64,000 bases of DNA. It comes from Kordiimonas pumila. Its GTDB lineage: Bacteria > Pseudomonadota > Alphaproteobacteria > Sphingomonadales > Kordiimonadaceae. Of this stretch, positions 1-8,185 are shown one piece after another. The stretch's first letter is position 1. Every line of letters starts with the position of its first letter. The position numbers were made by a program, and so were the translations under genes. Under the pieces are notes generated by a model. That model saw only the letters and a list, made by a program, of their open reading frames with translations, was not told where the DNA came from and searched no databases. Where the stretch lies: assembly GCF_015240255.1 (NCBI RefSeq), contig NZ_CP061205.1, forward strand, positions 3,396,501 through 3,460,500, written 5' to 3'.

Positions 1-305
1 TTATCGCTATTGTTGCCAACAGGCAGTTCAAGCGCGCGCGCACCACTATTTTACCGGGCGACAAGCCCACAAAGCTTGTAACCACTGGCATGTTTCGCCG
101 TTCGCGCAACCCCATGTATATTGCCATGACCGTGGTTCTTGCGGGTTACTGGTCGTGGGTGGGGGGCTATAGCCCGTTCGGCGTGCTGGTGCTGTTTTTG
201 CTTGTTATGCGCTACCGCTTTATCGCGATGGAAGAAAAACATCTTCTGCACACATTTGGGGCAGATTACCAAGCTTACTGCATGCGCACCCGCCGCTGGC
301 TGTAA
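1..305 (+). CDS. isoprenylcysteine carboxyl methyltransferase family protein, 3' part
   Basis: The reading frame is open from the left edge (first full codon at base 3) and ends with TAA at 303-305, so only the last 100 residues are present. The visible part has the family signature of a 'G-x-FRRSRNPMY' stretch, which in ICMT/PEMT-like methyltransferases lies next to the S-adenosylmethionine site. It is followed by hydrophobic segments and a C-terminal 'EEKHLLHTFGADYQAY' motif (conserved E-E and Y). These are integral membrane methyltransferases; the substrate cannot be told from the fragment. It lies 60 bp before ubiD on the same strand. Confidence 0.8.
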   Translation, partial: IAIVANRQFKRARTTILPGDKPTKLVTTGMFRRSRNPMYIAMTVVLAGYWSWVGGYSPFGVLVLFLLVMRYRFIAMEEKHLLHTFGADYQAYCMRTRRWL

Positions 306-365
306 TTTCCCCCAAAGCCGCATTTCACCGTAGCGCACACAGAAAAGCTGCTATATAAGGCGCAT

Positions 366-1874
366 ATGGCTTATAAATCGCTTAGAGATTTTATCGATAT
401 ACTGGAAAAAGAAGGCCGCCTTGTGCGGGTTTCAGAGCCGGTTTCCACGCATCTGGAAATGACCGAGATCGGCACCCGCGTGCTGGCGGCTGGCGGCCCT
501 GCAGTGCTGTTCGAGCATGTGATAAACGAGCGCGGCGAAAAAGCAGACATGCCCGTGCTGATCAACCTGTTCGGCACGGTTGAGCGTGTGGCGTGGGGGA
601 TGAACCGCGAACCGCACGAACTGCGCGCCGTGGGCGAAACGCTGGCGTTTTTGAAGCAGCCAGAACCACCCGCTGGCGTAAAAGACGCGCTTAAAATGCT
701 GCCGCTTGCCAAACAAGTGCTGGCGATGAAACCAAAAACGGTGAAAAAAGCCCCCGTACAGGAAGTGGTGCTAACGGGCGATGATATTGACCTTTTTAAA
801 CTGCCCATTCAAACCTGCTGGCCGGGCGAGCCTGCGCCGCTGATAACATGGCCCTTGGTGGTAACAAAGGGGCCATCTGGCGCACCGGAAGATAAATTTA
901 ATCTGGGCATATACCGCATGCAGCGGGTAAGTAAAAACCAAACGCTGATGCGCTGGTTAAAGCACCGGGGCGGTGCGCAGCAATATGCAAGGTGGAAAGA
1001 CCAGAAACGCGAGCCTGTGCCCGCTGCCGCCGTGATTGGCGCGGACCCCGGCACCATTTTGGCGGCGGTAACGCCCGTGCCAGACACACTGAGCGAATAC
1101 CAATTCGCCGGTTTGCTACGCGGCAAAAAGGTGGAACTGGTAGACTGTAAGACCGTGCCCCTCAAAGTGCCCGCCACCGCAGAGATTGTGATCGAAGGTT
1201 TCGTGAGCCTGGACGATTACCGCGCCGAAGGCCCTTACGGCGACCACACGGGGTATTATAACAGCGTAGAACAGTTCCCGGTGTTTAACGTAACCGCCAT
1301 CACCATGCGGAAAGACCCAATTTACCTTTCCACCTACACCGGCAAGCCGCCTGATGAGCCAAGCGTGCTGGGCGAAGCGCTGAATGAAGTGTTCATCCCG
1401 CTGCTGCAACAGCAGTTCCCCGAAATTGTGGATTTCTGGTTGCCGCCAGAGGGCTGCAGCTACCGCATTGCGGTTGTGAGCATTAAAAAAGCTTACGCGG
1501 GCCACGCCAAACGGGTGATGATGGGCGTGTGGTCGTTCCTACGCCAGTTTGTATATACCAAATTTGTAATTGTGGTGGACGCTGACATTGATTGCCGCGA
1601 CTGGAAAGAAGTGATGTGGGCGATTTCTACCCGGATGGACCCGGTGCGCGACATCGTGACGGTGGAGAACACCCCGATTGATTACCTTGATTTCGCCTCC
1701 CCCGAAAGCGGCCTTGGCGGCAAGCTGGGGCTGGATGCCACCAATAAAATAGGCAACGAAACCCACCGCGAATGGGGCCGCGAGATTTATATGGAAGCGG
1801 ATGTGGTGGATAAGGTGGATGCCCTATGGGACACCCTCGGCATACCGGGTAGCGGCAAGAAGATTTGGAAATAA
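366..1874 (+). CDS. ubiD: UbiD family decarboxylase (4-hydroxy-3-polyprenylbenzoate decarboxylase)
   Basis: The 502-residue protein matches UbiD in length and throughout its sequence. UbiD removes the ring carboxylate from 4-hydroxy-3-polyprenylbenzoate in ubiquinone synthesis, using prenylated FMN made by UbiX. The block [12 protein letters not shown] around residue 288 carries the conserved Glu of the active site, and '[18 protein letters not shown]' is a typical UbiD segment. The start has a good Shine-Dalgarno (AAGGCG, 6 bp before ATG). The last 114 bp are repeated, diverged, at 2526-2639 behind the toxin-antitoxin pair, so the 3' end of this copy may have been replaced during an insertion. 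No ubiX is in the window. Confidence 0.95.
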   Translation: MAYKSLRDFIDILEKEGRLVRVSEPVSTHLEMTEIGTRVLAAGGPAVLFEHVINERGEKADMPVLINLFGTVERVAWGMNREPHELRAVGETLAFLKQPEPPAGVKDALKMLPLAKQVLAMKPKTVKKAPVQEVVLTGDDIDLFKLPIQTCWPGEPAPLITWPLVVTKGPSGAPEDKFNLGIYRMQRVSKNQTLMRWLKHRGGAQQYARWKDQKREPVPAAAVIGADPGTILAAVTPVPDTLSEYQFAGLLRGKKVELVDCKTVPLKVPATAEIVIEGFVSLDDYRAEGPYGDHTGYYNSVEQFPVFNVTAITMRKDPIYLSTYTGKPPDEPSVLGEALNEVFIPLLQQQFPEIVDFWLPPEGCSYRIAVVSIKKAYAGHAKRVMMGVWSFLRQFVYTKFVIVVDADIDCRDWKEVMWAISTRMDPVRDIVTVENTPIDYLDFASPESGLGGKLGLDATNKIGNETHREWGREIYMEADVVDKVDALWDTLGIPGSGKKIWK

Positions 1875-1877
1875 CAC

Positions 1878-2252
1878 CTACAGTGTGTACGGGATACGCA
1901 CACTGACAGAAGCCTGAAAATCTTTTGTATTACGGGTCACAAGCAATGCATTGTTTGCAATTGCCGTTGCTTCAATAATCGCATCAGGCAGCTTTATTTT
2001 TCGCTCTTTCCGCACTGTCACACTTGCCATGGCAACATCTGCGTTTAGCGACAATACAGTGAAGGAAGCTAAAAAATCACTGACAATATCAATATGGTCT
2101 TCTTCAACCCCGACCATCACCTCAATCCATGTTAATGTACTGATACAGCGGGACCCTTTATCCAGGGCTTCTATCTCAGCCTTCGCTGGCTTGATGCCAT
2201 TCAGGTAATCAATGAGGATGCAACTATCAAAAACAACCTTCACTTGCCCCAT
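1878..2252 (-). CDS. vapC: PIN-domain toxin, VapC family
   Basis: This is a 124-residue PIN-domain ribonuclease. The acidic catalytic set is visible: D9 in VVFDSC, E44 in TWIEVMVG, D90 in LPDAIIEA and D111 in RNTKDF. VapC toxins cleave RNA (often tRNA or rRNA) and are neutralised by a co-expressed antitoxin. The gene overlaps the upstream antitoxin gene by 13 bp and ends 3 bp from the converging ubiD stop. A GTG three codons inside (2243) is an alternative start. The pair is wedged between ubiD and a relic of the ubiD 3' end, which suggests acquisition as a unit. Confidence 0.88.
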   Translation of the reverse strand: MGQVKVVFDSCILIDYLNGIKPAKAEIEALDKGSRCISTLTWIEVMVGVEEDHIDIVSDFLASFTVLSLNADVAMASVTVRKERKIKLPDAIIEATAIANNALLVTRNTKDFQASVSVRIPYTL

Positions 2253-2464
2253 TCCTCGCGCAGGGCTTGCTGCACCTGAAGACCATCAACTGGTGCCTTT
2301 TTGTACAAGCCGAACGCCTCCTGATTAACTGATTTGCTGTTTTCATCCAGATACATTCGAACGGCATCACGCATCGCTTTTGCCCGTGAAATATGCTTTC
2401 GATGTGCGAGCTGATCCAGTTCAGCAAGCTCATCATCAGGGATACGTGCTATAATTTGCTGCAT
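2240..2464 (-). CDS. ribbon-helix-helix antitoxin (VapB/CopG-like)
   Basis: This small protein (74 residues) begins MQQIIARIPDDELAELDQLA. It has the beta-strand followed by two helices (SRAKAMRDAVRMYL) of a ribbon-helix-helix DNA-binding domain, then a C-terminal tail that would bind the toxin. ATG at 2464 is preferred over 2470 because AAGGA lies 7 bp upstream of it. It is first in a two-gene operon with the PIN toxin. By analogy with other antitoxins it probably binds its own promoter in the AT-rich region 2470-2515; this is inference. Confidence 0.85.
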   Translation of the reverse strand: MQQIIARIPDDELAELDQLAHRKHISRAKAMRDAVRMYLDENSKSVNQEAFGLYKKAPVDGLQVQQALREEWGK

Positions 2465-2517
2465 GGTCATTTCCTTACTCCTTAAGATATAAATATAGCA
2501 TATCGCTATCGTATATC

Positions 2518-2639
2518 AAAATAAAACCCACCGCGAATGGGGCAAGGAAATTGCGATGGACGCAGATGTGGTGGATAAGGTAGACGCCCTGTGGGACACC
2601 CTCGGCATACCGGGTAGCGGCAAGAAGGTCTGGAAATGA
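2518..2639 (+). pseudogene. relic of the ubiD 3' end (duplicated terminus)
   Basis: In the plus frame this stretch reads ...NKTHREWGKE and ends [14 protein letters not shown], stop TGA at 2637-2639. It duplicates the C-terminus of the intact ubiD that ends at 1874. By hand alignment, 1761-1874 and 2526-2639 differ at 15 of 114 positions (about 87% identical) with no gaps; immediately upstream the relic lacks four codons (IGNE). It has no start or upstream coding sequence. The geometry (intact gene, inserted toxin-antitoxin pair, orphan 3' end) is what integration or recombination at a gene 3' end leaves behind. Confidence 0.85.
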
Positions 2640-3494
2640 TTAGCGGTAAGAGGCTTTAGACTGTTCAACAGTTACATTTTCAAAACCACCTGTCTTTAAC
2701 CAAAACTCTAGATGATTTGAGGGCGTGATATTTTTTGACCCCAAGATTACCTTCTCTAGCATACCGCCAAGTACTGCTCTTCGCTTTATTTTAGGGTATT
2801 GGAAGTTGATATAAGGTACGATTCCAAAGGGTTTTCCCTTCATTCCTATTCTGATTGCCCATATTTCTTCATATAATTCTATAACTGGTACATTTAGACA
2901 AATACGATACTCTTGCTCTTCTTTGAATGCAGGGTTTTTATGAAAATATATATGGGAGAAAAGGCTAGCCCATTGATCGTTAATTAAATCTTTTTCTTTT
3001 TCTGGAGTTAGATTTTTTGAACGACTAAGCTTTTTTATAGTTTTTTCGATATGTTGTTTAATAAACTTATCATGATCACTCTCAGTATATTTAATTTCGC
3101 CATATCGTATATTTAACTTGTGTTGTTCGTTAATAGACTTAATGAAATTCTCCATTTTTTCTTTGTTTAAGCACAGAGCCACGCCTTTGCCATTATCGGC
3201 ATATCCTCGCCACTGGCTTAGTTTCTCTCCTCCTTGAGAAAAACAAGCAGCAAAACCAAGAAAATTATTTCTTGCCGCTAGAATTCTTTCTTTGTGACGC
3301 CGAGATTCACCTGTATTCTTCTTTAGTTCAGCACCTTCCTTGATTAAAAAGTCAGTATATTTGTCTAATATCCATGTGCCTTCTTGATAATCATTGGTTC
3401 CATCCAGAGATGAAAGACGCAATGTGTCACTTTCGATTATATTCATGAATACTTCATTGCTGGTGTAGTGATAGAGAAGACCATCGTCAGTCAT
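2640..3494 (-). CDS. DUF2971 domain-containing protein
   Basis: The 284-residue protein opens with LYHYTSNEVFMNIIESDTL and continues with 'LSSLDGTNDYQEG', the N-terminal pattern of DUF2971. 'FAACFSQGGEKLSQWRGYADNGKGVALC' matches the middle of the family. Function is unknown; such genes are often found in accessory and defence-type islands. The start has a strong ribosome-binding site (GGGGG, 5 bp before ATG). Its base composition is clearly richer in A+T than the genes on either side, and its stop adjoins the ubiD relic directly, both pointing to horizontal acquisition. Confidence 0.8.
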   Translation of the reverse strand: MTDDGLLYHYTSNEVFMNIIESDTLRLSSLDGTNDYQEGTWILDKYTDFLIKEGAELKKNTGESRRHKERILAARNNFLGFAACFSQGGEKLSQWRGYADNGKGVALCLNKEKMENFIKSINEQHKLNIRYGEIKYTESDHDKFIKQHIEKTIKKLSRSKNLTPEKEKDLINDQWASLFSHIYFHKNPAFKEEQEYRICLNVPVIELYEEIWAIRIGMKGKPFGIVPYINFQYPKIKRRAVLGGMLEKVILGSKNITPSNHLEFWLKTGGFENVTVEQSKASYR

Positions 3495-3540
3495 AAATCC
3501 CCCTGATCGTAAACTGTAACTGTAGCTACTATAGCGCCAC

Positions 3541-3645
3541 TCTCATTCAGGCGGGAGTCTATAATATTCGTCACTCGCCTACTTGATCGGCGAGTCTAGG
3601 GTGATTGTCATAATGTATAGATTACCCGGTCAAGCCGGGTAATGA
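3541..3645. repeat. cluster of degenerate palindromic repeats
   Basis: Three stem-forming units lie in a row. The first is a worn copy around 3548-3562 (TTCAGGCGGGAGTCTA). The second is CTCGCC-loop-GGCGAG around 3576-3597. The third is ATTACCCGG-TCAAG-CCGGGTAAT around 3624-3646. Units end in GTCTA- or AATGAC-like flanks, a style of short dispersed palindrome common between genes in many proteobacteria. The rest of the gap 3495-3732 is AT-rich and holds nothing else I can support. Confidence 0.6.
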
Positions 3646-3732
3646 CGCCTAATAAAGTAAGATGCCCGCTTTAAGACAAAAGTAATATATCATGCGGTAT
3701 TATTCTGTCCTCATTACGATAGGGGAAATATC

Positions 3733-3951
3733 ATGAGAAACATGACTAAGGGTATTACGGGGATAATGGTTGCAGGCCTGTTTGCGCTTTCTGGTGCGGC
3801 AATCGCGTTAGACGAAAATGTGTATTATGTTTACTGCCATGATGAGAATAAACAAATAGGGCACGACAGCCACGATGAAGCCGAAGCCCAGCACGAGGCA
3901 GAGCTTCATGCAGAAGAAACCGGCCACCAAACCGAAGTGAAACACCACTAA
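3733..3951 (+). CDS. small secreted histidine-rich protein
   Basis: This is a 72-residue protein with a clear signal peptide (hydrophobic GIMVAGLFALSGAAIA, cleavage likely after AIA or IALD). The mature part of about 45 residues is acidic and rich in His: one Cys and eight His, ending in KHH. AGGGGAAA lies just before the ATG, and a hairpin follows the stop. I do not recognise a family. The composition suggests periplasmic metal binding or buffering, but no neighbour confirms that. Confidence 0.6.
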   Translation: MRNMTKGITGIMVAGLFALSGAAIALDENVYYVYCHDENKQIGHDSHDEAEAQHEAELHAEETGHQTEVKHH

Positions 3952-3962
3952 ACCAGCCTACA

Positions 3963-3993
3963 GCGCCTTTCATCCAGCATGAAGGGCGTTTCC
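3963..3993 (+). terminator. probable rho-independent terminator of the His-rich gene
   Basis: GCGCCTTTCAT and ATGAAGGGCGT form an 11-bp stem (one mismatched pair) with a 5-base loop, followed by TTTCCTT. It lies 12 bp after the stop at 3951. Confidence 0.55.
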
Positions 3994-4101
3994 TTGCCTG
4001 CGTAACCCTTAAAAATCATATCTCCTGCCTTGCCCTTAGCGCCTGTTTGTGGCTTATTGGCGGTCCTATAGTGTTCGCTTTAAAACCCACCGGAATTGTT
4101 T

Positions 4102-5442
4102 ATGCCCCAACGCACCCTTGAGACCCTTCACGATCTTGTAAATGCCGCCCAAAAAGCAGGCGCTGACGCCGCTGACGCTGTGGCGGTAGATGCCCGTTCA
4201 CGTGGGGTTTCGTGGCGCAACGGCCAGATGGAAGATGTAGAAGGTTCAGAGGGCGAAGACATTGGCCTTCGCGTTATGTTTGGCCAAAAGCAGGCCATGG
4301 TTTCCACCAGCGACAGGCGGCCCGCCAACCTGAAAGAGCTAGTCGAGCGCACTGTTGCCATGGCACGCGCTGTACCAGAGGATGAATACTGCGGCCTTGC
4401 GCCCAAGGAAGCGCTGGCCCACGGCCCGTTCCCTGACCTTGACCTTTACGACGATACTGATATATCTGCCGACCAGCTAAAAGAACTGGCGCAAATTGCA
4501 GAAGATGCGGTTTACAGCGTAAAAGGCGTTACCAATTCGGGCGGCGCAGGTGCCAGCGCTGGCAGCTATGCCATTTCGCTTATCACCAGCCACGGTTTTG
4601 AAGGCCACTATCAGGGCAGCAGTTTTTCCATTTCCGCCACGGCGGTTGCTGGCACTGGCACCGCGATGGAACGCGACTATGACTATACGTCAAAGCGCCA
4701 CTTTGCCGACATGGCAAACGCCGCCGATATTGGCAAAAAAGCGGGCGATCTTGCAGTAGGCCGCCTGAACCCCGCAAAAGCAAAAAGCGGGCGCATGCCG
4801 CTTGTGTTTGCGCCCCGTGTGGCAAACAGCCTTTTGGGCCATTTTGTCGGGGCTATTTCCGGCACAGCCGTGGCGCGCGGCACCAGCTTTTTAAAAGATA
4901 AAATGGGCAAGCCTGTTTTTAACCCGGCCATTACAGTAACCGATGACCCGCTGATAAAACGCGGCATTTCAAGCAAAGTGTTTGACGGCGAAGGTGTGGC
5001 AGTTAGCCGCCAGAACCTTGTGGAAAACGGCGTTTTAAAATCGTGGATTTTGAACAGCGCCAGCGCGCGCCAGCTTGGGCTTGCCGTTACCGGCCACGCC
5101 AGCCGGGGTACCTCGTCAGCGCCCGGCATTTCCACCACAAACCTATATATTGCACCGGGCGACCTTAGCCCCAGTGCCTTAATGGCCGACATCAAGGAAG
5201 GCATTTATATTACCGATCTTATCGGCATGGGTGTGAACGGTGTAACAGGTGACTATAGCCGGGGGGCCGCTGGCTTTATGATCAGGGACGGTGTTATCGC
5301 CGAAGCTGTGAGCGAGTTTACAATTGCTGGCAATCTTAAGGAAATGTTCATGGAGCTTCAGGTATCATCTGATCTGGTGATGCAGTATGGTACCAACGCG
5401 CCCACAAGCCGTATTGACGGCATGATGGTGGCTGGCGCATAG
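4102..5442 (+). CDS. pmbA: TldD/PmbA family metalloprotease-like protein (TldE/PmbA)
   Basis: The 446-residue protein is PmbA/TldE over its full length: N-terminal helix with ADAADAVAVDARSRGVSWRNG, a central 'GRMPLVFAPRVANSLLGHF' region, and C-terminal 'TDLIGMGVNGVTGDYSRGAAGF'. TldE pairs with TldD, which carries the metal-binding HExxxH, in a complex that degrades unfolded peptides and matures some modified peptides and gyrase inhibitors. This protein lacks HExxxH, as expected for the TldE half. ATG at 4102 is preferred to the upstream TTG at 4096 because of spacing from CCGGAA. No tldD is in the window. The next gene follows after 80 bp. Confidence 0.92.
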   Translation: MPQRTLETLHDLVNAAQKAGADAADAVAVDARSRGVSWRNGQMEDVEGSEGEDIGLRVMFGQKQAMVSTSDRRPANLKELVERTVAMARAVPEDEYCGLAPKEALAHGPFPDLDLYDDTDISADQLKELAQIAEDAVYSVKGVTNSGGAGASAGSYAISLITSHGFEGHYQGSSFSISATAVAGTGTAMERDYDYTSKRHFADMANAADIGKKAGDLAVGRLNPAKAKSGRMPLVFAPRVANSLLGHFVGAISGTAVARGTSFLKDKMGKPVFNPAITVTDDPLIKRGISSKVFDGEGVAVSRQNLVENGVLKSWILNSASARQLGLAVTGHASRGTSSAPGISTTNLYIAPGDLSPSALMADIKEGIYITDLIGMGVNGVTGDYSRGAAGFMIRDGVIAEAVSEFTIAGNLKEMFMELQVSSDLVMQYGTNAPTSRIDGMMVAGA

Positions 5443-5522
5443 TAGGTTTTAGTGGGAACTGAGGGAAGCGAATGATAACCCGGCGTATATGGGGATGCGC
5501 GCTTTGGATGTAGAGTAAACCC

Positions 5523-6449
5523 GTGGCAAAAAATGCCCAAAACGTGTTTGATGATGATTATAGCCCGTGGTCGCTTGCCGACGATGCCCGCCTTGTACGG
5601 CAGGTAACAGAGGAAGCAGGGCGGATCGCCCTTTCCTATTTCGCCCGTGATGTAAAAGTGTGGGAAAAATCCCCCGGGAACCCTGTGTGCGAAGCCGACA
5701 TGGCTGTTGATGAATTTCTGCGTACCACCCTGATGCAAAACCGGACCGGTTATGGCTGGCTGTCTGAAGAAACCGAAGACCAGCCAGAGCGCCTGCGCTG
5801 TGGCCGCCTGTGGGTGGTGGACCCGATCGACGGTACCCGCGCCTTTATTGCAGGCGGCGATGACTGGGGCATATCGGTGGCATTGGTGCAAGACCAGCGC
5901 CCTGTTGTAGCCGCCTTTTATGCGCCGGTGAAAGACGCATTCTATTTTGCTGAATATGGCCGGGGGGCGCGCAAAAACGGCAAACATATTGAGGTTTCAG
6001 GCGCAGATAACCTGAACACAGCCCGCATGATGGGCGACCCTGAGGCCTTCCGTCATGAGAAATTCTGGCCAAACCCGTGGCCAGAAACCATGCAGGCCGA
6101 AGCCGCAAACAGCATTGCCCTCAGGATATGTCAAATCGCTGATGGCCAGTTTGACTGCTGCGTTACGCTGCGCCCCAAAAATGACTGGGACGTGGCAGCC
6201 GCAGACCTTATCCTGCTGGAAGCAGGCGGCATTTGCACCACTGCCCACGGCAAAAACCTGATCTTCAACCGCGAAAAACCCCTGCATGACCATATTGTTG
6301 CGGTTAGCCCCGCGTTGCAGGCCCCAGTGATGGAACGGGTGAAACCGGCGCTCACGGAATGGCAATGCCGGGTTGAAGATGCAGAAAGGCCTGTGCATAC
6401 CTATAGCCGCAAAAACGCCCTCCGCCACGGCCTGTTCGCCCCGATTTAG
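5523..6449 (+). CDS. inositol monophosphatase family protein (CysQ-like)
   Basis: The 308-residue protein shows all three metal-binding motifs of the Mg-dependent sugar/nucleotide phosphatase family: LSEET at 80-84, DPIDGT at 100-105 and WDVAAADLILLEAGG from 222. The family includes inositol-1-phosphatase and the 3'(2'),5'-bisphosphate nucleotidase CysQ. The N-terminal layout and the long C-terminal tail (MERVKPALTEW onward) look more like the CysQ-like branch, but the substrate is not settled. Start is GTG. It follows pmbA on the same strand and may be co-transcribed. Confidence 0.88.
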   Translation: MAKNAQNVFDDDYSPWSLADDARLVRQVTEEAGRIALSYFARDVKVWEKSPGNPVCEADMAVDEFLRTTLMQNRTGYGWLSEETEDQPERLRCGRLWVVDPIDGTRAFIAGGDDWGISVALVQDQRPVVAAFYAPVKDAFYFAEYGRGARKNGKHIEVSGADNLNTARMMGDPEAFRHEKFWPNPWPETMQAEAANSIALRICQIADGQFDCCVTLRPKNDWDVAAADLILLEAGGICTTAHGKNLIFNREKPLHDHIVAVSPALQAPVMERVKPALTEWQCRVEDAERPVHTYSRKNALRHGLFAPI

Positions 6450-6519
6450 GTGATCATTATTACATCACTCACCACTTCATCCTATTCGTCATGCGACGGT
6501 TAGAACGGCGCATCCAGCC

Positions 6520-7257
6520 TTAAAAATAAAAACGGGTGCCAAAGACAAAGCGGCCTTTTGCGATCTCGCTATCAAGGGACGAATCCTCATAGATCAACGT
6601 CACTTCAAAGCTGTCAACAAACACGGAGAGACCGGCAGACCAGTCGAGCAAATTCGACCGGTCACTGCGCATGTCATAGCCAAGGCGGCTGATGATTGTA
6701 AGCTCAGGAAAGGTTGGAACCGGAATTTCAAGATCGGTATAGGCATAAAGGCTATCTACATCTGGTGTGTTCCAGCGGCCTTCAGGCGCGTATGCAAGGC
6801 CGGTGCGAATGAAGGCAAGGCCAAAGTCACGCGCCATGCTGGCTTTAAACTCTGGGTAATAGTCAGATCCGTTGCCGTGAATGCCGTCAAGCTCTGCCGA
6901 GAAATCATAAATATAATCACCCTGGTCCATGCTGTAACCCGCGAAAAATTCTGTTTTGGTATCCCCGCCCATCTGATCATCAATCAGGGCAGCATCTACC
7001 CCGCCGTAAAAGCCGCTATCGTGAAATACAGAAATGGAACCCCGAACGGAAGCGTCGAGATCAGACATTGAGATACCCCGGTCGCGGTAGTCGCTTGTTA
7101 CGCCTACGTAACCATCTATTTCAAAACTGTTATCTGCCGCATATGTAGCGGTGCCAAATGGCAGCGCCAAAAGTGGCACAACAACGCACAAATATGGCAC
7201 ACTGTGCCGGCACTGTGCCTGCTGTTGCTGTGTGCTATTTCCTCGCCTGAAGATCAT
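6520..7257 (-). CDS. TorF family putative porin
   Basis: The 245-residue protein has an N-terminal signal peptide (hydrophobic YLCVVVPLLALPFG, cleavage near TYAADN). The mature part begins 'FEIDGYVGVTSDYRDRGISMS', the hallmark of the TorF family of predicted outer-membrane porins. Alternating hydrophobic strands and a terminal FVFGTRFYF (aromatic last residue) fit an outer-membrane barrel recognised by the Bam complex. AAGGA lies 7 bp before the ATG. It follows the M23 peptidase gene on the same strand with a 54-bp gap. Confidence 0.85.
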   Translation of the reverse strand: MIFRRGNSTQQQQAQCRHSVPYLCVVVPLLALPFGTATYAADNSFEIDGYVGVTSDYRDRGISMSDLDASVRGSISVFHDSGFYGGVDAALIDDQMGGDTKTEFFAGYSMDQGDYIYDFSAELDGIHGNGSDYYPEFKASMARDFGLAFIRTGLAYAPEGRWNTPDVDSLYAYTDLEIPVPTFPELTIISRLGYDMRSDRSNLLDWSAGLSVFVDSFEVTLIYEDSSLDSEIAKGRFVFGTRFYF

Positions 7258-7311
7258 CTTTATTTCCTTGTCCGGGCCTGTTTTCCGCCCTTATTACAGC
7301 ATAATGAGTTG

Positions 7312-8133
7312 TTATTTTTTATCAGCCTCTGACAGCAGCAAATAGGGATCAAGCCGCACACTCCCCCAATTCACCCGCCAGTCAACATGAGGGCCGCTGG
7401 CCCTTCCCGTTGCGCCGATCGTGCCAATTGGGTCGCCCTGATGTAGCGTTTCACCTTCTTTTACGTCAACCGAATTCATATGAAACAGCGTTGATGTTAC
7501 ACCGTAGCCGTGATCAATAATAACAATGCCGCCCTCCAGCAAAAAACCAGGGTCCGCAAGGCGCACTGTGCCACCCGCTGGCGCATAAATAGGCTCTCCC
7601 ACTTTGGCTGCAATATCAAGCCCGTAATGGGGGTTTTTTGGCTCGCCGTTCAGAATACGCTGGCTGCCATAAAAGCCGGAAAACCGGCCCTTTGCGGGCC
7701 TTATAAAGCCTTCTGTCCAGAAAGTATCGCCTGTGGTTTCTGCCCTCGCCTTGGCCACACGCCCGGTTTCCACCTTGCGCTGTGCCGCCCACTCTGGCGG
7801 CGGGTTTACCGTTTTAGGCGGCAAGCCTTTCACCCGTTCTATATCAAAAGTACGCTGCTCTACTTTCAGAATTTTCTCCGTGCGCTTACCTGCCCTGCTG
7901 ATGATAATCAGCCTTGCCTCAGGGCCGGCGTCGCGGCCAAAACCAAAAACAAATTGCCCCTCTGGCCCCACTTTAACGGGGTTGCCATCAAGCAATATTA
8001 CGGCGCCCTGCTCTGCTATGCCCCACACCATGCCGCCCTGTGCTACGCTGCCTTGCAACTCTGTAGCAGCCACAGCATATGCAGCACATGTCACTGTAAA
8101 CAATAATAAAAATGCAGTTTCTAAAGCTTTCAT
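7312..8133 (-). CDS. M23 family metallopeptidase (LytM domain)
   Basis: The 273-residue secreted protein has a signal peptide (FLLLFTVTCAAYAVAA). Its C-terminal half is an M23/LytM domain: HYGLDIAAKVGEPIYAPAGG (first metal His and Asp), DHGYGVTSTLFHMN, and SGPHVDWRVN with the last metal His. All Zn ligands H-x3-D, H and H-x-H-like positions appear present; the last motif reads PHVDWR, with D where active enzymes usually have H, so activity should be checked. These proteins cut peptidoglycan cross-links or activate amidases. It lies between xseA and torF on the same strand. Confidence 0.85.
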   Translation of the reverse strand: MKALETAFLLLFTVTCAAYAVAATELQGSVAQGGMVWGIAEQGAVILLDGNPVKVGPEGQFVFGFGRDAGPEARLIIISRAGKRTEKILKVEQRTFDIERVKGLPPKTVNPPPEWAAQRKVETGRVAKARAETTGDTFWTEGFIRPAKGRFSGFYGSQRILNGEPKNPHYGLDIAAKVGEPIYAPAGGTVRLADPGFLLEGGIVIIDHGYGVTSTLFHMNSVDVKEGETLHQGDPIGTIGATGRASGPHVDWRVNWGSVRLDPYLLLSEADKK

Positions 8134-8185
8134 TCTAGCATTCCATCAAGAGAAGGCGGCAAAAGTTTGGCGCACATAAAAATAA

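Noticed and set aside
371-808. Long open frames opposite ubiD (371-808, 809-1177, 1116-1505)
   Set aside because: They are antisense shadows of a strongly conserved gene, have no ribosome-binding sites and low-complexity translations.
5358-5987. 209-codon minus-strand frame across pmbA and the phosphatase gene
   Set aside because: It lies opposite two recognised genes; the translation has no family features.
7510-8106. 198-codon plus-strand frame over the M23 gene
   Set aside because: Cys/Arg-rich shadow translation without a start site; the minus-strand gene has clear domain motifs.
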